Origin: an uncultured Alphaproteobacteria bacterium
GTDB taxonomy: Bacteria; Pseudomonadota; Alphaproteobacteria; RF32; CAG-239
Length of the DNA: 53,108 bases
Reading direction: 5' to 3'
Assembly (NCBI GenBank): GCA_944391715.1
Contig: CALXUP010000001.1
Span: 164,676-217,783 of the forward strand
A program made the position numbers and the translations under genes. Below the pieces are notes generated by a model. It worked only from the letters and a program-made list of their open reading frames with translations, had not been told where the DNA came from and did not search any database. Below are positions 36,425-44,202 of this stretch, piece after piece. The stretch's first letter is position 1. The number at the start of each line of letters is the position of its first letter.

Positions 36425-36453
36425 TTGACATTTGGGGAATGATATTATAATAT
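36425..36453 (+). promoter_or_regulatory. Promoter of the SPFH gene
   Basis: TTGACA (36425-36430) with TAATAT at 17 bases (36448-36453) or TATAAT at 15. The spacer holds TTGGGGAA, also found in the spacer of the promoter at 38456. Confidence 0.65.
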
Positions 36454-36493
36454 GACAGCGTTTTTTTATTATTAATTTTAAAAATAGATATTT

Positions 36494-37294
36494 ATGAAAA
36501 ATTATTTTGGAACTAAAATCGGAAAGTATGTGATTTTTGGTATTGTGGCGATATTTGCCATATGTTTGCTAATCAGCAGTGTTTATGTCGTGAATCCGGG
36601 ATATCGGGCCGTTATGGTAACGCTGGGTAAGGTTGAACCGCGCTCGATTGCCAACGGTATTGGTTTTAAGTGGCCGTTTGTGTCTACTGTCGTGGATATG
36701 AATGTGCAAACAAATGAGATGACGGATGTGGGGACAACTTATACAAAAGATGTTCAGACAGCCGAGATTAAATATACGTTTACTTATAATCTTAATCCCG
36801 AGAACGTATGGATGCTGTATGAAAGGGTCGGTTTGGATTATGCCGCCAAGAAAATTGTGCCGGTGTTGAACGATGTTATCAAAGATGTTATCGGAAGATG
36901 GCAGGCGCAGGATTTGGTGGCAAGCAGGGATTCTGCCAGAATCGAGATTACGGCGCTGTTGAGGGAAAGAGTGGACAAGACTTATTTTCAAAATTTGACA
37001 TTTCAGATTATAAATCTTGATTATTCCGATGCGTTTGAGCAGGCAATTGAAAATAAGGTTATTGCCGATCAGCGGGCGCAGGAGGCCGTAAACAATACAC
37101 GCCGGATTACTGAAGAGGCCGAGCAGAAAAGGATTGCGGCAAAAGCCGAGGCCGATGCGATGGAAATTAAGGCGCAGGCTTTGACCAAAAACAAAGGGCT
37201 GACCGAGTATGAGGCCGTGCAAAAATGGGACGGAAAGCTGCCGCAGTATATGCTGGGGAATGCCGTGCCTTTTGTGGATTTGAGCGGCAAATGA
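36494..37294 (+). CDS. SPFH/Band 7 (prohibitin-like) membrane protein
   Basis: A 266-residue protein with one N-terminal membrane segment (about 12-33), then an SPFH domain (VNPGYRAVMVTLGKVEPRSIANGIGFKWPF) and a C-terminal coiled-coil rich in Ala/Glu (about 185-235). It resembles bacterial prohibitin homologues, which form large ring oligomers in the membrane, often with FtsH or as microdomain scaffolds. It has no Shine-Dalgarno; the leader TTTATTATTAATTTTAAAAA is identical to that of the next gene. A terminator follows at 37304. Confidence 0.88.
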   Translation: MKNYFGTKIGKYVIFGIVAIFAICLLISSVYVVNPGYRAVMVTLGKVEPRSIANGIGFKWPFVSTVVDMNVQTNEMTDVGTTYTKDVQTAEIKYTFTYNLNPENVWMLYERVGLDYAAKKIVPVLNDVIKDVIGRWQAQDLVASRDSARIEITALLRERVDKTYFQNLTFQIINLDYSDAFEQAIENKVIADQRAQEAVNNTRRITEEAEQKRIAAKAEADAMEIKAQALTKNKGLTEYEAVQKWDGKLPQYMLGNAVPFVDLSGK

Positions 37295-37303
37295 GATTTG
37301 TAA

Positions 37304-37334
37304 AAAAAAGAGCGCTACAACAGCGCTCTTTTTT
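37304..37334 (+). terminator. Terminator after the SPFH gene
   Basis: AAAAAAGAGCGCT/AGCGCTCTTTTTT with a 5-base loop. Confidence 0.9.
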
Positions 37335-37339
37335 CTATA

Positions 37340-37367
37340 TTGACAAAATTTTGTATAATGGTATCAT
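37340..37367 (+). promoter_or_regulatory. Promoter of the 37408 gene
   Basis: TTGACA (37340-37345), 16 bases, TATCAT (37362-37367). A TATAAT also lies in the spacer at 37354-37359. Confidence 0.5.
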
Positions 37368-37407
37368 GACCTTGTTATATTTATTATTAATTTTAAAAAA
37401 CCTAATT

Positions 37408-38367
37408 ATGAAAAGTATTATTTTGATTTCAGGAGTTGTGCTTTTTTTTGCAATTTTGTGTTTTTGTTTCTTTTATCTGAAAAAACTGCGCAGGCATTTT
37501 GCCGATGCAGATGTAAAAAATGTTAGCGAATCTGATGCAGAAAGGATAGTGAACGCTTATATGGTGGAAGAAGGATATCTTCGCCGCCGATCGCGTATGT
37601 GGATTTTGACGATTGCGTTGGAAGCTGTTATCGTTTTGGCAACAGTGGGAAGTTATTATTATTTGGATAATAAAGATCACCGGGCGGCAGAAAGAGAGTT
37701 AGCGCAGGCTCAGAAAAAGCAAGAACGTTTAGAAGAAGAAAAAGCCAGAGAAACGGAACGCTTGGAAAGAGAGCTGGCACAGGCTCAGAAAAAGCAGGAA
37801 CGTTTAGAAGAAAAAAAAGCCAGAGAAGCGGAACGTTTGGAAAGAGAACTGGCGCAGGCCCAACAACAGGATTTAATCATGGGGCTGACAGAAGAGGAAT
37901 CTCGCAACAAACAGGAAAAGCTGATGAAAGCACGTGAGGCTATGTTTGAAAAGTATGAAACTTTTTTTGCAGCTAAACAGAATTGTAGCAAGATGCTTAA
38001 AGTCTATGGATTTTCTGAAGAAAACGCGGATGATAGTATATATCGGCAATGTCAACAAAAAATTCTTGACACAAAAGAAGATTATTGCAGGAAGGTGACA
38101 CAAGGTTCCTTTTGTAGTGATGAATATCAGCAGCAAATTGCTCGTTTTTATAGAGATTTTTCTTTATTAGAAACGGCCATTGCCAGCTATGATCAATGGC
38201 AAGCAGCCCAAAACTTGTTGGATGGTTTGCAGCAAATAACTGTGCAAGAGTGGAAAGAGATGCGACATGATAACGTTATGGATAATGTTGCGCTAGCTAT
38301 TCTGCTTCTTCCCGGTGTTCTTATACTTGGGTTTATTGTTTATTTAAGATTCAAGGACGGATTCTAA
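37408..38367 (+). CDS. Unknown membrane protein with coiled-coil repeats
   Basis: A 319-residue protein starting at 37408 (MKSIILISGVVLFF); the frame is open upstream into the SPFH gene but the promoter and terminator lie between. Membrane segments are at about 3-25, 69-90 and near the C-terminus (LAILLLPGVLILGFIVYL). A 25-residue repeat, ELAQAQKKQERLEEEKAR and so on, occurs 2.3 times from about residue 97, a perfect 75-bp period in DNA (starts 37696, 37771, 37846), and makes a charged coiled coil. A Cys-containing domain follows (NCSKML, RQCQQK, DYCRK, SFCSD). Not recognised; it may be a partner of the SPFH protein. Confidence 0.7.
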   Translation: MKSIILISGVVLFFAILCFCFFYLKKLRRHFADADVKNVSESDAERIVNAYMVEEGYLRRRSRMWILTIALEAVIVLATVGSYYYLDNKDHRAAERELAQAQKKQERLEEEKARETERLERELAQAQKKQERLEEKKAREAERLERELAQAQQQDLIMGLTEEESRNKQEKLMKAREAMFEKYETFFAAKQNCSKMLKVYGFSEENADDSIYRQCQQKILDTKEDYCRKVTQGSFCSDEYQQQIARFYRDFSLLETAIASYDQWQAAQNLLDGLQQITVQEWKEMRHDNVMDNVALAILLLPGVLILGFIVYLRFKDGF

Positions 38368-38410
38368 TTTTTTGATATGTAGTACTGGTGAAAATCTGCA
38401 ATATAAAAAT

Positions 38411-38445
38411 AAAAAAACTCTTGGTATTGTCCGAGAGTTTTTTTT
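38411..38445 (+). terminator. Terminator after the 37408 gene
   Basis: AAAAAAACTCTTGG/CCGAGAGTTTTTTT with one mismatch and a 6-base loop. Confidence 0.82.
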
Positions 38446-38455
38446 GTATATTTTG

Positions 38456-38483
38456 TTGACAAAAATTGGGGAAGTGTTATTAT
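38456..38483 (+). promoter_or_regulatory. Promoter of the 38514 gene
   Basis: TTGACA (38456-38461), 16 bases containing TTGGGGAA, TATTAT (38478-38483). Confidence 0.6.
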
Positions 38484-38513
38484 ATTTCTGTTTTTAATAT
38501 TATTTATTTAGTT

Positions 38514-38966
38514 ATGGTTACATTTATTATTTTTACGATTTGTTGCTTTTTGGCCATAAAAGGTTTTTTGGTTGTGCACCGCTTGTTGAAGAACATTGAT
38601 AAAAAGAGCAGGCAGGAACAAGAAACTTTTTCTGGAGAGAACAAAACAAGTTCAGATTCTCATCTTCCGTCTCAAAATCTATGGAAACGGCAAGCAGAGG
38701 TTTTTACTTATCAGAATGAGATTGTAGAAATGAAGACCAGACTCCGGATTGGTTTGGTTGTGTGGTTGGCAGTCGTTTTTCTGATAGGTTTTTTATTGGA
38801 TGTCAGTTTGGAACACTTTAAGCTGTTGGAAGAAGGTTTGAGTTTTGATTCGTTTTTTTCAGCGGCTGTTTTGTTTGTTCTGGGGGCATTGTGTCTTGGA
38901 ATTCTGCTGTTGCGTATAGTGTTGCGATTGGTTGGCATTAATGTGTTGCTTTTTGGCCGGAAATGA
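38514..38966 (+). CDS. Unknown three-segment membrane protein
   Basis: A 150-residue protein, start ATG 38514 (MVTFIIFTICCFLAIKG). The frame is open further upstream, but that part overlaps the promoter. Membrane segments are at about 2-20, 80-98 and 115-140; a charged Ser/Lys-rich loop lies between the first two. No Shine-Dalgarno; the leader is AU-rich (TTTAATATTATTTATTTAGTT). Function unknown. Confidence 0.6.
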   Translation: MVTFIIFTICCFLAIKGFLVVHRLLKNIDKKSRQEQETFSGENKTSSDSHLPSQNLWKRQAEVFTYQNEIVEMKTRLRIGLVVWLAVVFLIGFLLDVSLEHFKLLEEGLSFDSFFSAAVLFVLGALCLGILLLRIVLRLVGINVLLFGRK

Positions 38967-38969
38967 ATA

Positions 38970-39008
38970 AAAAAACAGAGATTGGAGAACCAATCTCTGT
39001 TTTTTTTG
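38970..39008. terminator. Bidirectional terminator between the 38514 and 39015 genes
   Basis: The 11-bp perfect stem ACAGAGATTGG/CCAATCTCTGT has loop AGAA, with A-run left and T-run right. Confidence 0.92.
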
Positions 39009-39014
39009 TGTTTT

Positions 39015-39491
39015 TTAGTTATCTTCCAATTGGAAAATGCGTTCTTCACCATCGGAACCTATTGCCGAAATAGTTTTATTTTTGACAATTTGGCAGTTTT
39101 CCATGGTATGGACAACTTTGTAAACAACTTGTTTTCCCTTTTGTAATACTTCAGGAATGGTATTAAACTTTCTTGGTTTTAATGTCATTTTTCCTTTTTC
39201 CGTGAAGATGCTGATTGCAAAGGTGCCATCGTTGAGTTCTTTTTGCTCAACATCATGAATAGTCAGTGTTTCTTCTATGTTTCGTGACGTCATTTCTTTT
39301 AGTTTCTTTTTGCCGTGGCTGAATATGGTGTCAATTACGTCTTCGGAAACTTTAAAACATTTGTTTTTTCCGAAATATACTATCAGAATGGCAATAAGAA
39401 GAAAGACCAACAGTCCTTTGGCAACCCAGGGAACCATCAAAATTACAGCAATAAAAACTGCTGCCAGAATGATTAAATATTTTGTGTTCAT
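39015..39491 (-). CDS. Unknown membrane-anchored protein
   Basis: A 158-residue protein. Two closely spaced N-terminal hydrophobic segments (about 4-40) end in YFGKNKC. A soluble, lysine-rich, beta-looking domain follows (SEDVIDTIFSHGKKKLKEM, FAISIFTEKGKMTLKPRKFN). Not recognised. It lies 6 bp after the next gene upstream (39498-39956), so the two form one transcription unit. Confidence 0.6.
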   Translation of the reverse strand: MNTKYLIILAAVFIAVILMVPWVAKGLLVFLLIAILIVYFGKNKCFKVSEDVIDTIFSHGKKKLKEMTSRNIEETLTIHDVEQKELNDGTFAISIFTEKGKMTLKPRKFNTIPEVLQKGKQVVYKVVHTMENCQIVKNKTISAIGSDGEERIFQLEDN

Positions 39492-39497
39492 AAGTTC

Positions 39498-39956
39498 TTA
39501 CAATTTGTAGTTTGACAAATTTCTGATAATAGCCTGAGCTGAAGAATATTGACTGGACAATACGGCGCTTTCTTTTTCATTAAGCACTCCTTTGTCGCTT
39601 GCCAGTTTAATTTCTTCTGCCATTTCCAAAAGACGATTGCTCATGTTGTCGATAAAAATCTGATGTCTGGTGCGGAGCAAACCTTTTTGATGCTCTTTCC
39701 AGTTCTGATCTTTCAGAGACAGTTCATTTTCTACTTTTTCCAAATTTTGCTTGGTTTCTTTTAGTGCATCATCCGTGTTTCCAAGATTGTCTTTGAGTTT
39801 ATTGACGTCATTGGAAACATTTTGATGTTCAACATTAAGCAATTTGCATTTTTTGTAGGTGTAAACTGCCAGCACGATTGTGAACACAAATAAAATACCT
39901 AACACTACAGCGGTACAAATACCACTACTCATTGAAAAAAACTGAGTTGTTTCCAT
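39498..39956 (-). CDS. Unknown membrane-anchored coiled-coil protein
   Basis: A 152-residue protein with one membrane segment (about 15-33) followed by a long coiled coil (about 38-100, with heptad-like Leu/Val spacing), then a helical tail. The arrangement resembles small envelope or scaffold proteins such as those with a DUF1043-like layout, but I do not assign a family. The leader TTTTATTATTAAACCTTAATTTT lacks a Shine-Dalgarno. It is divergent from the 40128 gene, with TTGACA boxes only 12 bp apart. Confidence 0.62.
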   Translation of the reverse strand: METTQFFSMSSGICTAVVLGILFVFTIVLAVYTYKKCKLLNVEHQNVSNDVNKLKDNLGNTDDALKETKQNLEKVENELSLKDQNWKEHQKGLLRTRHQIFIDNMSNRLLEMAEEIKLASDKGVLNEKESAVLSSQYSSAQAIIRNLSNYKL

Positions 39957-40026
39957 AAAATTAAGGTTTAATAATAAAACAAAAAATTAAATTAACAGAA
40001 CATTTAATATAATAGTTTAAGAAATT

Positions 40027-40073
40027 TGTCAATAAAAAACGACATTGACAAAAAATTTTTTTTGTGATAATTT
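40027..40073. promoter_or_regulatory. Back-to-back promoters for the 39956 and 40128 genes
   Basis: The minus-strand TTGACA (40027-40032) and plus-strand TTGACA (40045-40050) are separated by 12 bases. The plus side continues to GATAAT/TAATTT at 40066-40073. Such proximity suggests shared control. Confidence 0.55.
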
Positions 40074-40127
40074 TGACTTCTAAAATGCTTATATATATTT
40101 ATATTAATTTGTTTATTTTTATCAAAT

Positions 40128-41219
40128 ATGAATCAACTGACAAAGAACTTTTCCAACACGAATGGCGGAATGCTTGATTCGTTGTTGGCGGCAGATTCAC
40201 TTAGTTTGTCGAAAAAAGCAAAGGAAAAATCGCGCCGTTTGGTCTTTTCTGAGTGCGTTTGGGGAATTAAAAACAAAGAAGAGTTTATTTTTGATCCTCA
40301 AAAGTATGGAATTCTTGATTTTATGAGAGAAGATGTCTGTGATGAAATTCTGAGTGATACTGTAATTGAGTATTATTCTGATGGGTCACGTGTCGTCAGT
40401 CCTGCGAGGACTCGTTTTTTTTCTTATAAAGAGTTGTATTGGCATCCTAGAGGGTATTATCGTGACGAGCCCGGATATTGGGCGGATATGTCTCAGATGC
40501 TCACGCTGTTTCCTAATGATTCTTATCTAAAGCTGCTGAATGAAAAATATCCGTATTTGCAAGATATTGCTAGGTTTCGTGTGGCAAAAGATATGAAAAC
40601 TTATGAATTGGCGATGGCGTTGTATTATACGGAAAAGTCTGTGCAGGATTCCTTTTCTTCGCTCTTACGGTATAACTTTTTTTCATCGTTGGGAAATTTG
40701 CAAAAATTTTTTAAAGCTTTTATTTCTCTTATTAAAAATGAAAATGTTGATAAATGGATGGGAGCTCAAGGAATTACAGCCAAAGCTGGAGGTGTTACAG
40801 GTAAATGTGAGATCTATGCCGGTTTTCCGGATTTGACTTATCATATGGTAGAGACGATTTTGACCAGAGCCGGCAAAAGTACTGAGAATTTGAAAAAAGT
40901 ATTTTTGGAATCAGGTGAACCGTTAAATCTTACTTACGGATTAACAGTGTTTAGTGGAAAGGATTTTAATAATTTTAGTTATTATAATTCTAAATTGGGC
41001 TGCCCTTATAAAGGACGTTATATGTTTCGTCCGGAGGTCTTTGAGGCTTGGGGGGCCGATTTTACACCCGCTGAGCTTAGTGTGATTACCCGAGAAAGAT
41101 TTTTTTATTATTGTAATCCGGATTGCAGAGTGGATTATCCGAAATTCTATAAGACAAGTGAGAGAAGAGTGAATATTGCTAATAAAATTAAAAAATTCAT
41201 GAATTTATGGGATTTATAA
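40128..41219 (+). CDS. Unknown soluble protein of the accessory cluster
   Basis: A 363-residue protein, aromatic-rich, with no signal peptide or membrane segment; not recognised. The middle (ELYWHPRGYYRDEPGYWADMSQML) and the C-terminal third (YYCNPDCRVDYPKFY) are rich in Tyr, Trp and Cys. Codon use is visibly more AT-rich than in core genes. The ATG follows an AU-rich leader with no Shine-Dalgarno. Its end overlaps the start of the next gene by 13 bp, so the two are translated together. Confidence 0.68.
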   Translation: MNQLTKNFSNTNGGMLDSLLAADSLSLSKKAKEKSRRLVFSECVWGIKNKEEFIFDPQKYGILDFMREDVCDEILSDTVIEYYSDGSRVVSPARTRFFSYKELYWHPRGYYRDEPGYWADMSQMLTLFPNDSYLKLLNEKYPYLQDIARFRVAKDMKTYELAMALYYTEKSVQDSFSSLLRYNFFSSLGNLQKFFKAFISLIKNENVDKWMGAQGITAKAGGVTGKCEIYAGFPDLTYHMVETILTRAGKSTENLKKVFLESGEPLNLTYGLTVFSGKDFNNFSYYNSKLGCPYKGRYMFRPEVFEAWGADFTPAELSVITRERFFYYCNPDCRVDYPKFYKTSERRVNIANKIKKFMNLWDL

Positions 41220-41518
41220 TTTTTTTAATCATTTGTGCTGCTTTGTATGCTATATACAAGCTTGTTGTGGCAGTTGATGTGAATTTGCAAAAGAACCGTA
41301 AAAAAGGTATTGTTGTCAGAGAACCGGAAAATGAGGAGGAAAAGCAGGTTGCTTCAACAGCTTTGCGTTTGTACGGAAGGGATTCTGATTTACCGATTCT
41401 TGTTTGTCGTCAAACCCCGGAAAGCGAGGAAAAGCATGATAAAACGCTTATTTTGTTTTTTCTGGCCGTATTATTTGTGGTGGTTTTGGCTATCGGTTTG
41501 ATTTTTGCCTTTTTATAA
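41207..41518 (+). CDS. Unknown small two-segment membrane protein
   Basis: A 103-residue protein with membrane segments at about 2-22 and 82-102, and a charged, probably cytosolic loop between (KNRKKGIVVREPENEEEKQ). The start overlaps the 40128 gene by 13 bp. A terminator follows at 41533. Confidence 0.6.
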   Translation: MGFIIFLIICAALYAIYKLVVAVDVNLQKNRKKGIVVREPENEEEKQVASTALRLYGRDSDLPILVCRQTPESEEKHDKTLILFFLAVLFVVVLAIGLIFAFL

Positions 41519-41532
41519 AAAAGGTTATTGAT

Positions 41533-41562
41533 AAAAAAACCTGCTTTATGCAGGTTTTTTTC
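41533..41562 (+). terminator. Terminator after the 41207 gene
   Basis: AAAAAACCTGC/GCAGGTTTTTT with a 5-base loop. Confidence 0.88.
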
Positions 41563-41598
41563 TTATACATAATAGGATAAAAACAGAAAGAATGTTTT

Positions 41599-41640
41599 TT
41601 ATTTATATTCTTCATCCGTTACGGGGTTGAGCCAGCGTTG
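41599..41640 (-). pseudogene. C-terminal scrap of a cupin-type gene
   Basis: The minus strand encodes RWLNPVTDEEYK and then TAA (41599-41601). This resembles the end of cupin proteins that sit beside carboxymuconolactone decarboxylase genes (usual ending near WLEPVSDEEY). An in-frame stop occurs about 10 codons upstream, so only the tail survives. Confidence 0.45.
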
Positions 41641-41696
41641 AGAAAAAACAAAGGCCGAAAGTTAGTGCCAATAAAATTTTTTTCAGTGAAAAGGCC

Positions 41697-41845
41697 TTAT
41701 TCGTAAATAGGTTTGTAGTTTTCAATTTCGGTTTCCTTGATGAGGTTGATTGTTGTCAGGGCATTTGGCAAGCCGATGTAGGGAATCGCCTGGAGCATGG
41801 CGGCCAAGAGTGTTTCTTTGTCATTGCCGGCAGAGAAGACATTGC
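41697..41845 (-). pseudogene. C-terminal remnant of carboxymuconolactone decarboxylase
   Basis: About 48 codons ending ENYKPIYE and TAA (41697-41699), with the recognisable GNDKETLLAAMLQAIPYIG and PNALTTINLI of the AhpD/CMD fold C-terminus. The catalytic CxxC part and the start are missing. The remnant abuts the aldo/keto reductase remnant on the opposite strand. Confidence 0.7.
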
Positions 41846-41851
41846 TTTTTT

Positions 41852-42076
41852 GACTTTACTGCCATAAAGGCCGGTTTGGCATGGCTGTTGAGCAGAGCCG
41901 ACTGGATTGTGCCTATTCCGGGAACAACGAAACTTGCCAATCTGGAAGAAAATATCCGGGCGGCCGAAGTTGAGATTTCTGCGGCGGACTGGAGAAAACT
42001 CGAGAAAGAGTTGTCTGAGATTGACATTATGGGCGATCGTTATCCGGCCGATCAGCAGGCACAGGTCGGAAAGTAG
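41852..42076 (+). pseudogene. C-terminal remnant of an aldo/keto reductase
   Basis: About 74 codons homologous to the end of the family: AGLAWLLSRADWIVPIPGTTK, then LEENIRAAEVEISAADWRKLEKEL. The catalytic Tyr/Lys/Asp region and the first three-quarters of the gene are gone. The frame is open upstream to 41750, but that part is the reverse of the decarboxylase remnant. Confidence 0.75.
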
Positions 42077-42100
42077 ATTTTTACGGATTGCCGTTTTCAG

Positions 42101-42134
42101 AGAGCAGGAACTGTCTTTAACTCCTGCTCTTTTC
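42101..42134. terminator. Terminator shared by the antiporter gene and the reductase remnant
   Basis: AGAGCAGGA/TCCTGCTCT with a 12-base loop that contains the antiporter stop codon. TTTTCTG follows on the plus strand. Confidence 0.6.
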
Positions 42135-44048
42135 TGTTTGATTTAACGGCGGTTCTTCCTTTTGACCTTTTTGACCGTTTAAATTGCTCAAGAACTGATT
42201 TTCAATTTTCATATATTGGTCAAACAGCCATTTTGACTGGAACAAAAGGACGATTGAAGCAATCAGCATCAGCAGGATGACTTTGGGGTTTTCGGTTAAA
42301 AACTGGTGAACGACCGTTACAATGAAAAATGCAACCAGCAGCAACCTGAAACTTGTTAGCACTATGAGCGGCAGGCGGTTGATTTTTTTGGCCATCCAGA
42401 GTTTGTGGTATAAGGCTGCAACTTTGTTGTTGGAGATGAAAAAGTTGCGGAGGTTTTCCGTTTCTTCGCCGATGACGTTGCAGAAACCCATTTTTTCTTC
42501 AATCTTGCGGGAAACGGATGTTTTGACCCGGTCTTTGTCTTTAGACGGGAGGAAGCGGCAAAAAGCGGCGGCAACTTTGTCTTTTAACAGGCTTGGGAGA
42601 ATGGCTTCCCAGCCGATCAGGGCTTTTAAAAACGGTGCCATCAGAGCCAGGGTTATAACGGTAACGGCCAAGTTTGTCGGAAAGCCGGAGAGCAGCGTGT
42701 TGATGAACGGTTTGATGAAATATCCGGACAGGCCTATAATGGTATAAAGAATCATTGCCAGCAGCCCTAAGCGTGAGAAATAGTTTTTGAACAAAAGCTG
42801 CCAGAGTTGTTCTTCATGTTTGTTTTCTTTTGAAACTGTATTTTGTTCGATATATTTGTTCCAAGATGCCGGGAGTGTTTTTTGCAGCAGGCGGTATGCC
42901 GGTTCGGAAGACTTAATCATCATCGGGGTTAAAAATGTGGTAATGACCGAAACTGCAACGATAATCGGATAAACTCTGGCGTCCAGAACGCCGATGCTCA
43001 TGCCGAGGCTGGCGATAATAAAAGCAAATTCACCAACCTGAGCCAGGGAAAAACCGCCTTGTACGGCCGTTTTGAGCGTTTGTCCGGAAAAGATAAAGCC
43101 AAAGCAGGAAAAGACGACCTTGCCTCCGATAACAATCAGGGTAATGACGAATATCGGCCAGGCATATTCAAGGAACATGGCAGGGTTGACCATCATACCG
43201 ACGGAGACAAAAAAGACGGCGCCGAAGAAATCTTTCAGCGGTTTTATGTTTTTTTCAATTCGTTCTATAATCTCGGTTTCTGCCAGAATCGACCCCATGA
43301 TGAAGGCGCCGAGAGCCGAAGAAAAGCCGGATGAGGTTGCAAGCAGAACCATCCCGAAACATAGACTTATCGTGATGAGCAGCAACATCTCGTCGGTGAG
43401 GAATCCGGTGATTTTTTTCAGGAAAGTCGGAACGATATAAATGCCGATGACAAAGCACAAAACCAAAAAGAAGACCAGTTTTAACGTGCTTAAAGCGAGT
43501 TCCTGACTGTCTATCGTGCTGCCGAGTGCGATTGTCGGCAAAAGTACCAGCAGGAGAATGCCGACGATATCCTCGACTACGAGAACGCCGAAGACCAGGT
43601 CGGTGAATTTTTGTTTTTTGACGTTCAGGTCATCAAAGGCTTTGATGATGATAGTGGTGGATGACATGGATATCATACTGCCGAGGAAAAAGCTGTCAAT
43701 GGCCGACCAGCCCAGAAGAAGACCGGTATTGTAGCCGAGAAACAGCATAAACAGGATGTTGACCGTGGCCGTAATCATTGCCGATTTGCCGACGTTCATC
43801 ATTTTTTTGAAACTGAATTCCAGCCCCAAGCCGAAAAGTAGGAAGATAACGCCGATATCTGCCCAGATGGTGAGATTTTGCTGGTCAGAGACTGTTGGCA
43901 GAAAATTAAAATACGGTCCGGCAAAAATTCCGGCCAGAATATAGCCCAGAACAGTCGGCTGTTTCAGCTTTTTGAAAATCAGCGTGATAATACCGGCGTA
44001 AATCGTAATCAGGGTCAGATCGGTAATCAGGGTATGAATCGAGTGCAT
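42117..44048 (-). CDS. Kef/CPA2-type monovalent cation:proton antiporter
   Basis: A 643-residue membrane protein. The first 385 residues are a CPA2 exchanger domain with about 12 segments: QPTVLGYILAGIFAGP, the VFLLFGLGLEFS block, and VVEDIVGILLLVLLP with the ion-binding Asp. The C-terminal 250 residues contain four or so further hydrophobic segments and charged linkers. There is no TrkA_N/RCK domain, unlike KefB/KefC. This longer, RCK-less form is one I associate with Bacteroidetes-like antiporters, so transfer is possible but unproven. Confidence 0.87.
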   Translation of the reverse strand: MHSIHTLITDLTLITIYAGIITLIFKKLKQPTVLGYILAGIFAGPYFNFLPTVSDQQNLTIWADIGVIFLLFGLGLEFSFKKMMNVGKSAMITATVNILFMLFLGYNTGLLLGWSAIDSFFLGSMISMSSTTIIIKAFDDLNVKKQKFTDLVFGVLVVEDIVGILLLVLLPTIALGSTIDSQELALSTLKLVFFLVLCFVIGIYIVPTFLKKITGFLTDEMLLLITISLCFGMVLLATSSGFSSALGAFIMGSILAETEIIERIEKNIKPLKDFFGAVFFVSVGMMVNPAMFLEYAWPIFVITLIVIGGKVVFSCFGFIFSGQTLKTAVQGGFSLAQVGEFAFIIASLGMSIGVLDARVYPIIVAVSVITTFLTPMMIKSSEPAYRLLQKTLPASWNKYIEQNTVSKENKHEEQLWQLLFKNYFSRLGLLAMILYTIIGLSGYFIKPFINTLLSGFPTNLAVTVITLALMAPFLKALIGWEAILPSLLKDKVAAAFCRFLPSKDKDRVKTSVSRKIEEKMGFCNVIGEETENLRNFFISNNKVAALYHKLWMAKKINRLPLIVLTSFRLLLVAFFIVTVVHQFLTENPKVILLMLIASIVLLFQSKWLFDQYMKIENQFLSNLNGQKGQKEEPPLNQTEKSRS

Positions 44049-44158
44049 TGTTTTTTCCTGCCAAGGGGTTGTTTTAACCGAAAGAGACTAGCAAAAAAAT
44101 CTTAAAATTTTGTTAGGTCTCGGAATAATATAATTTTTTTATTTGATTTTGGGAGAGC

Positions 44159-44188
44159 AAAACACGCCGTTTGAAACGGCGTGTTTTT
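44159..44188. terminator. Terminator of the envelope operon
   Basis: AAAACACGCCGTTT/AAACGGCGTGTTTT with a 1-3 base loop, just beyond the minus-strand stop of the DUF296 gene. Confidence 0.88.
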
Positions 44189-44202
44189 GAGAAAAGCAGT
44201 TT

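Noticed and set aside
37225..37407. Upstream extension of the 37408 gene
   Set aside because: It would overlap the end of the SPFH gene and cross a terminator and promoter.
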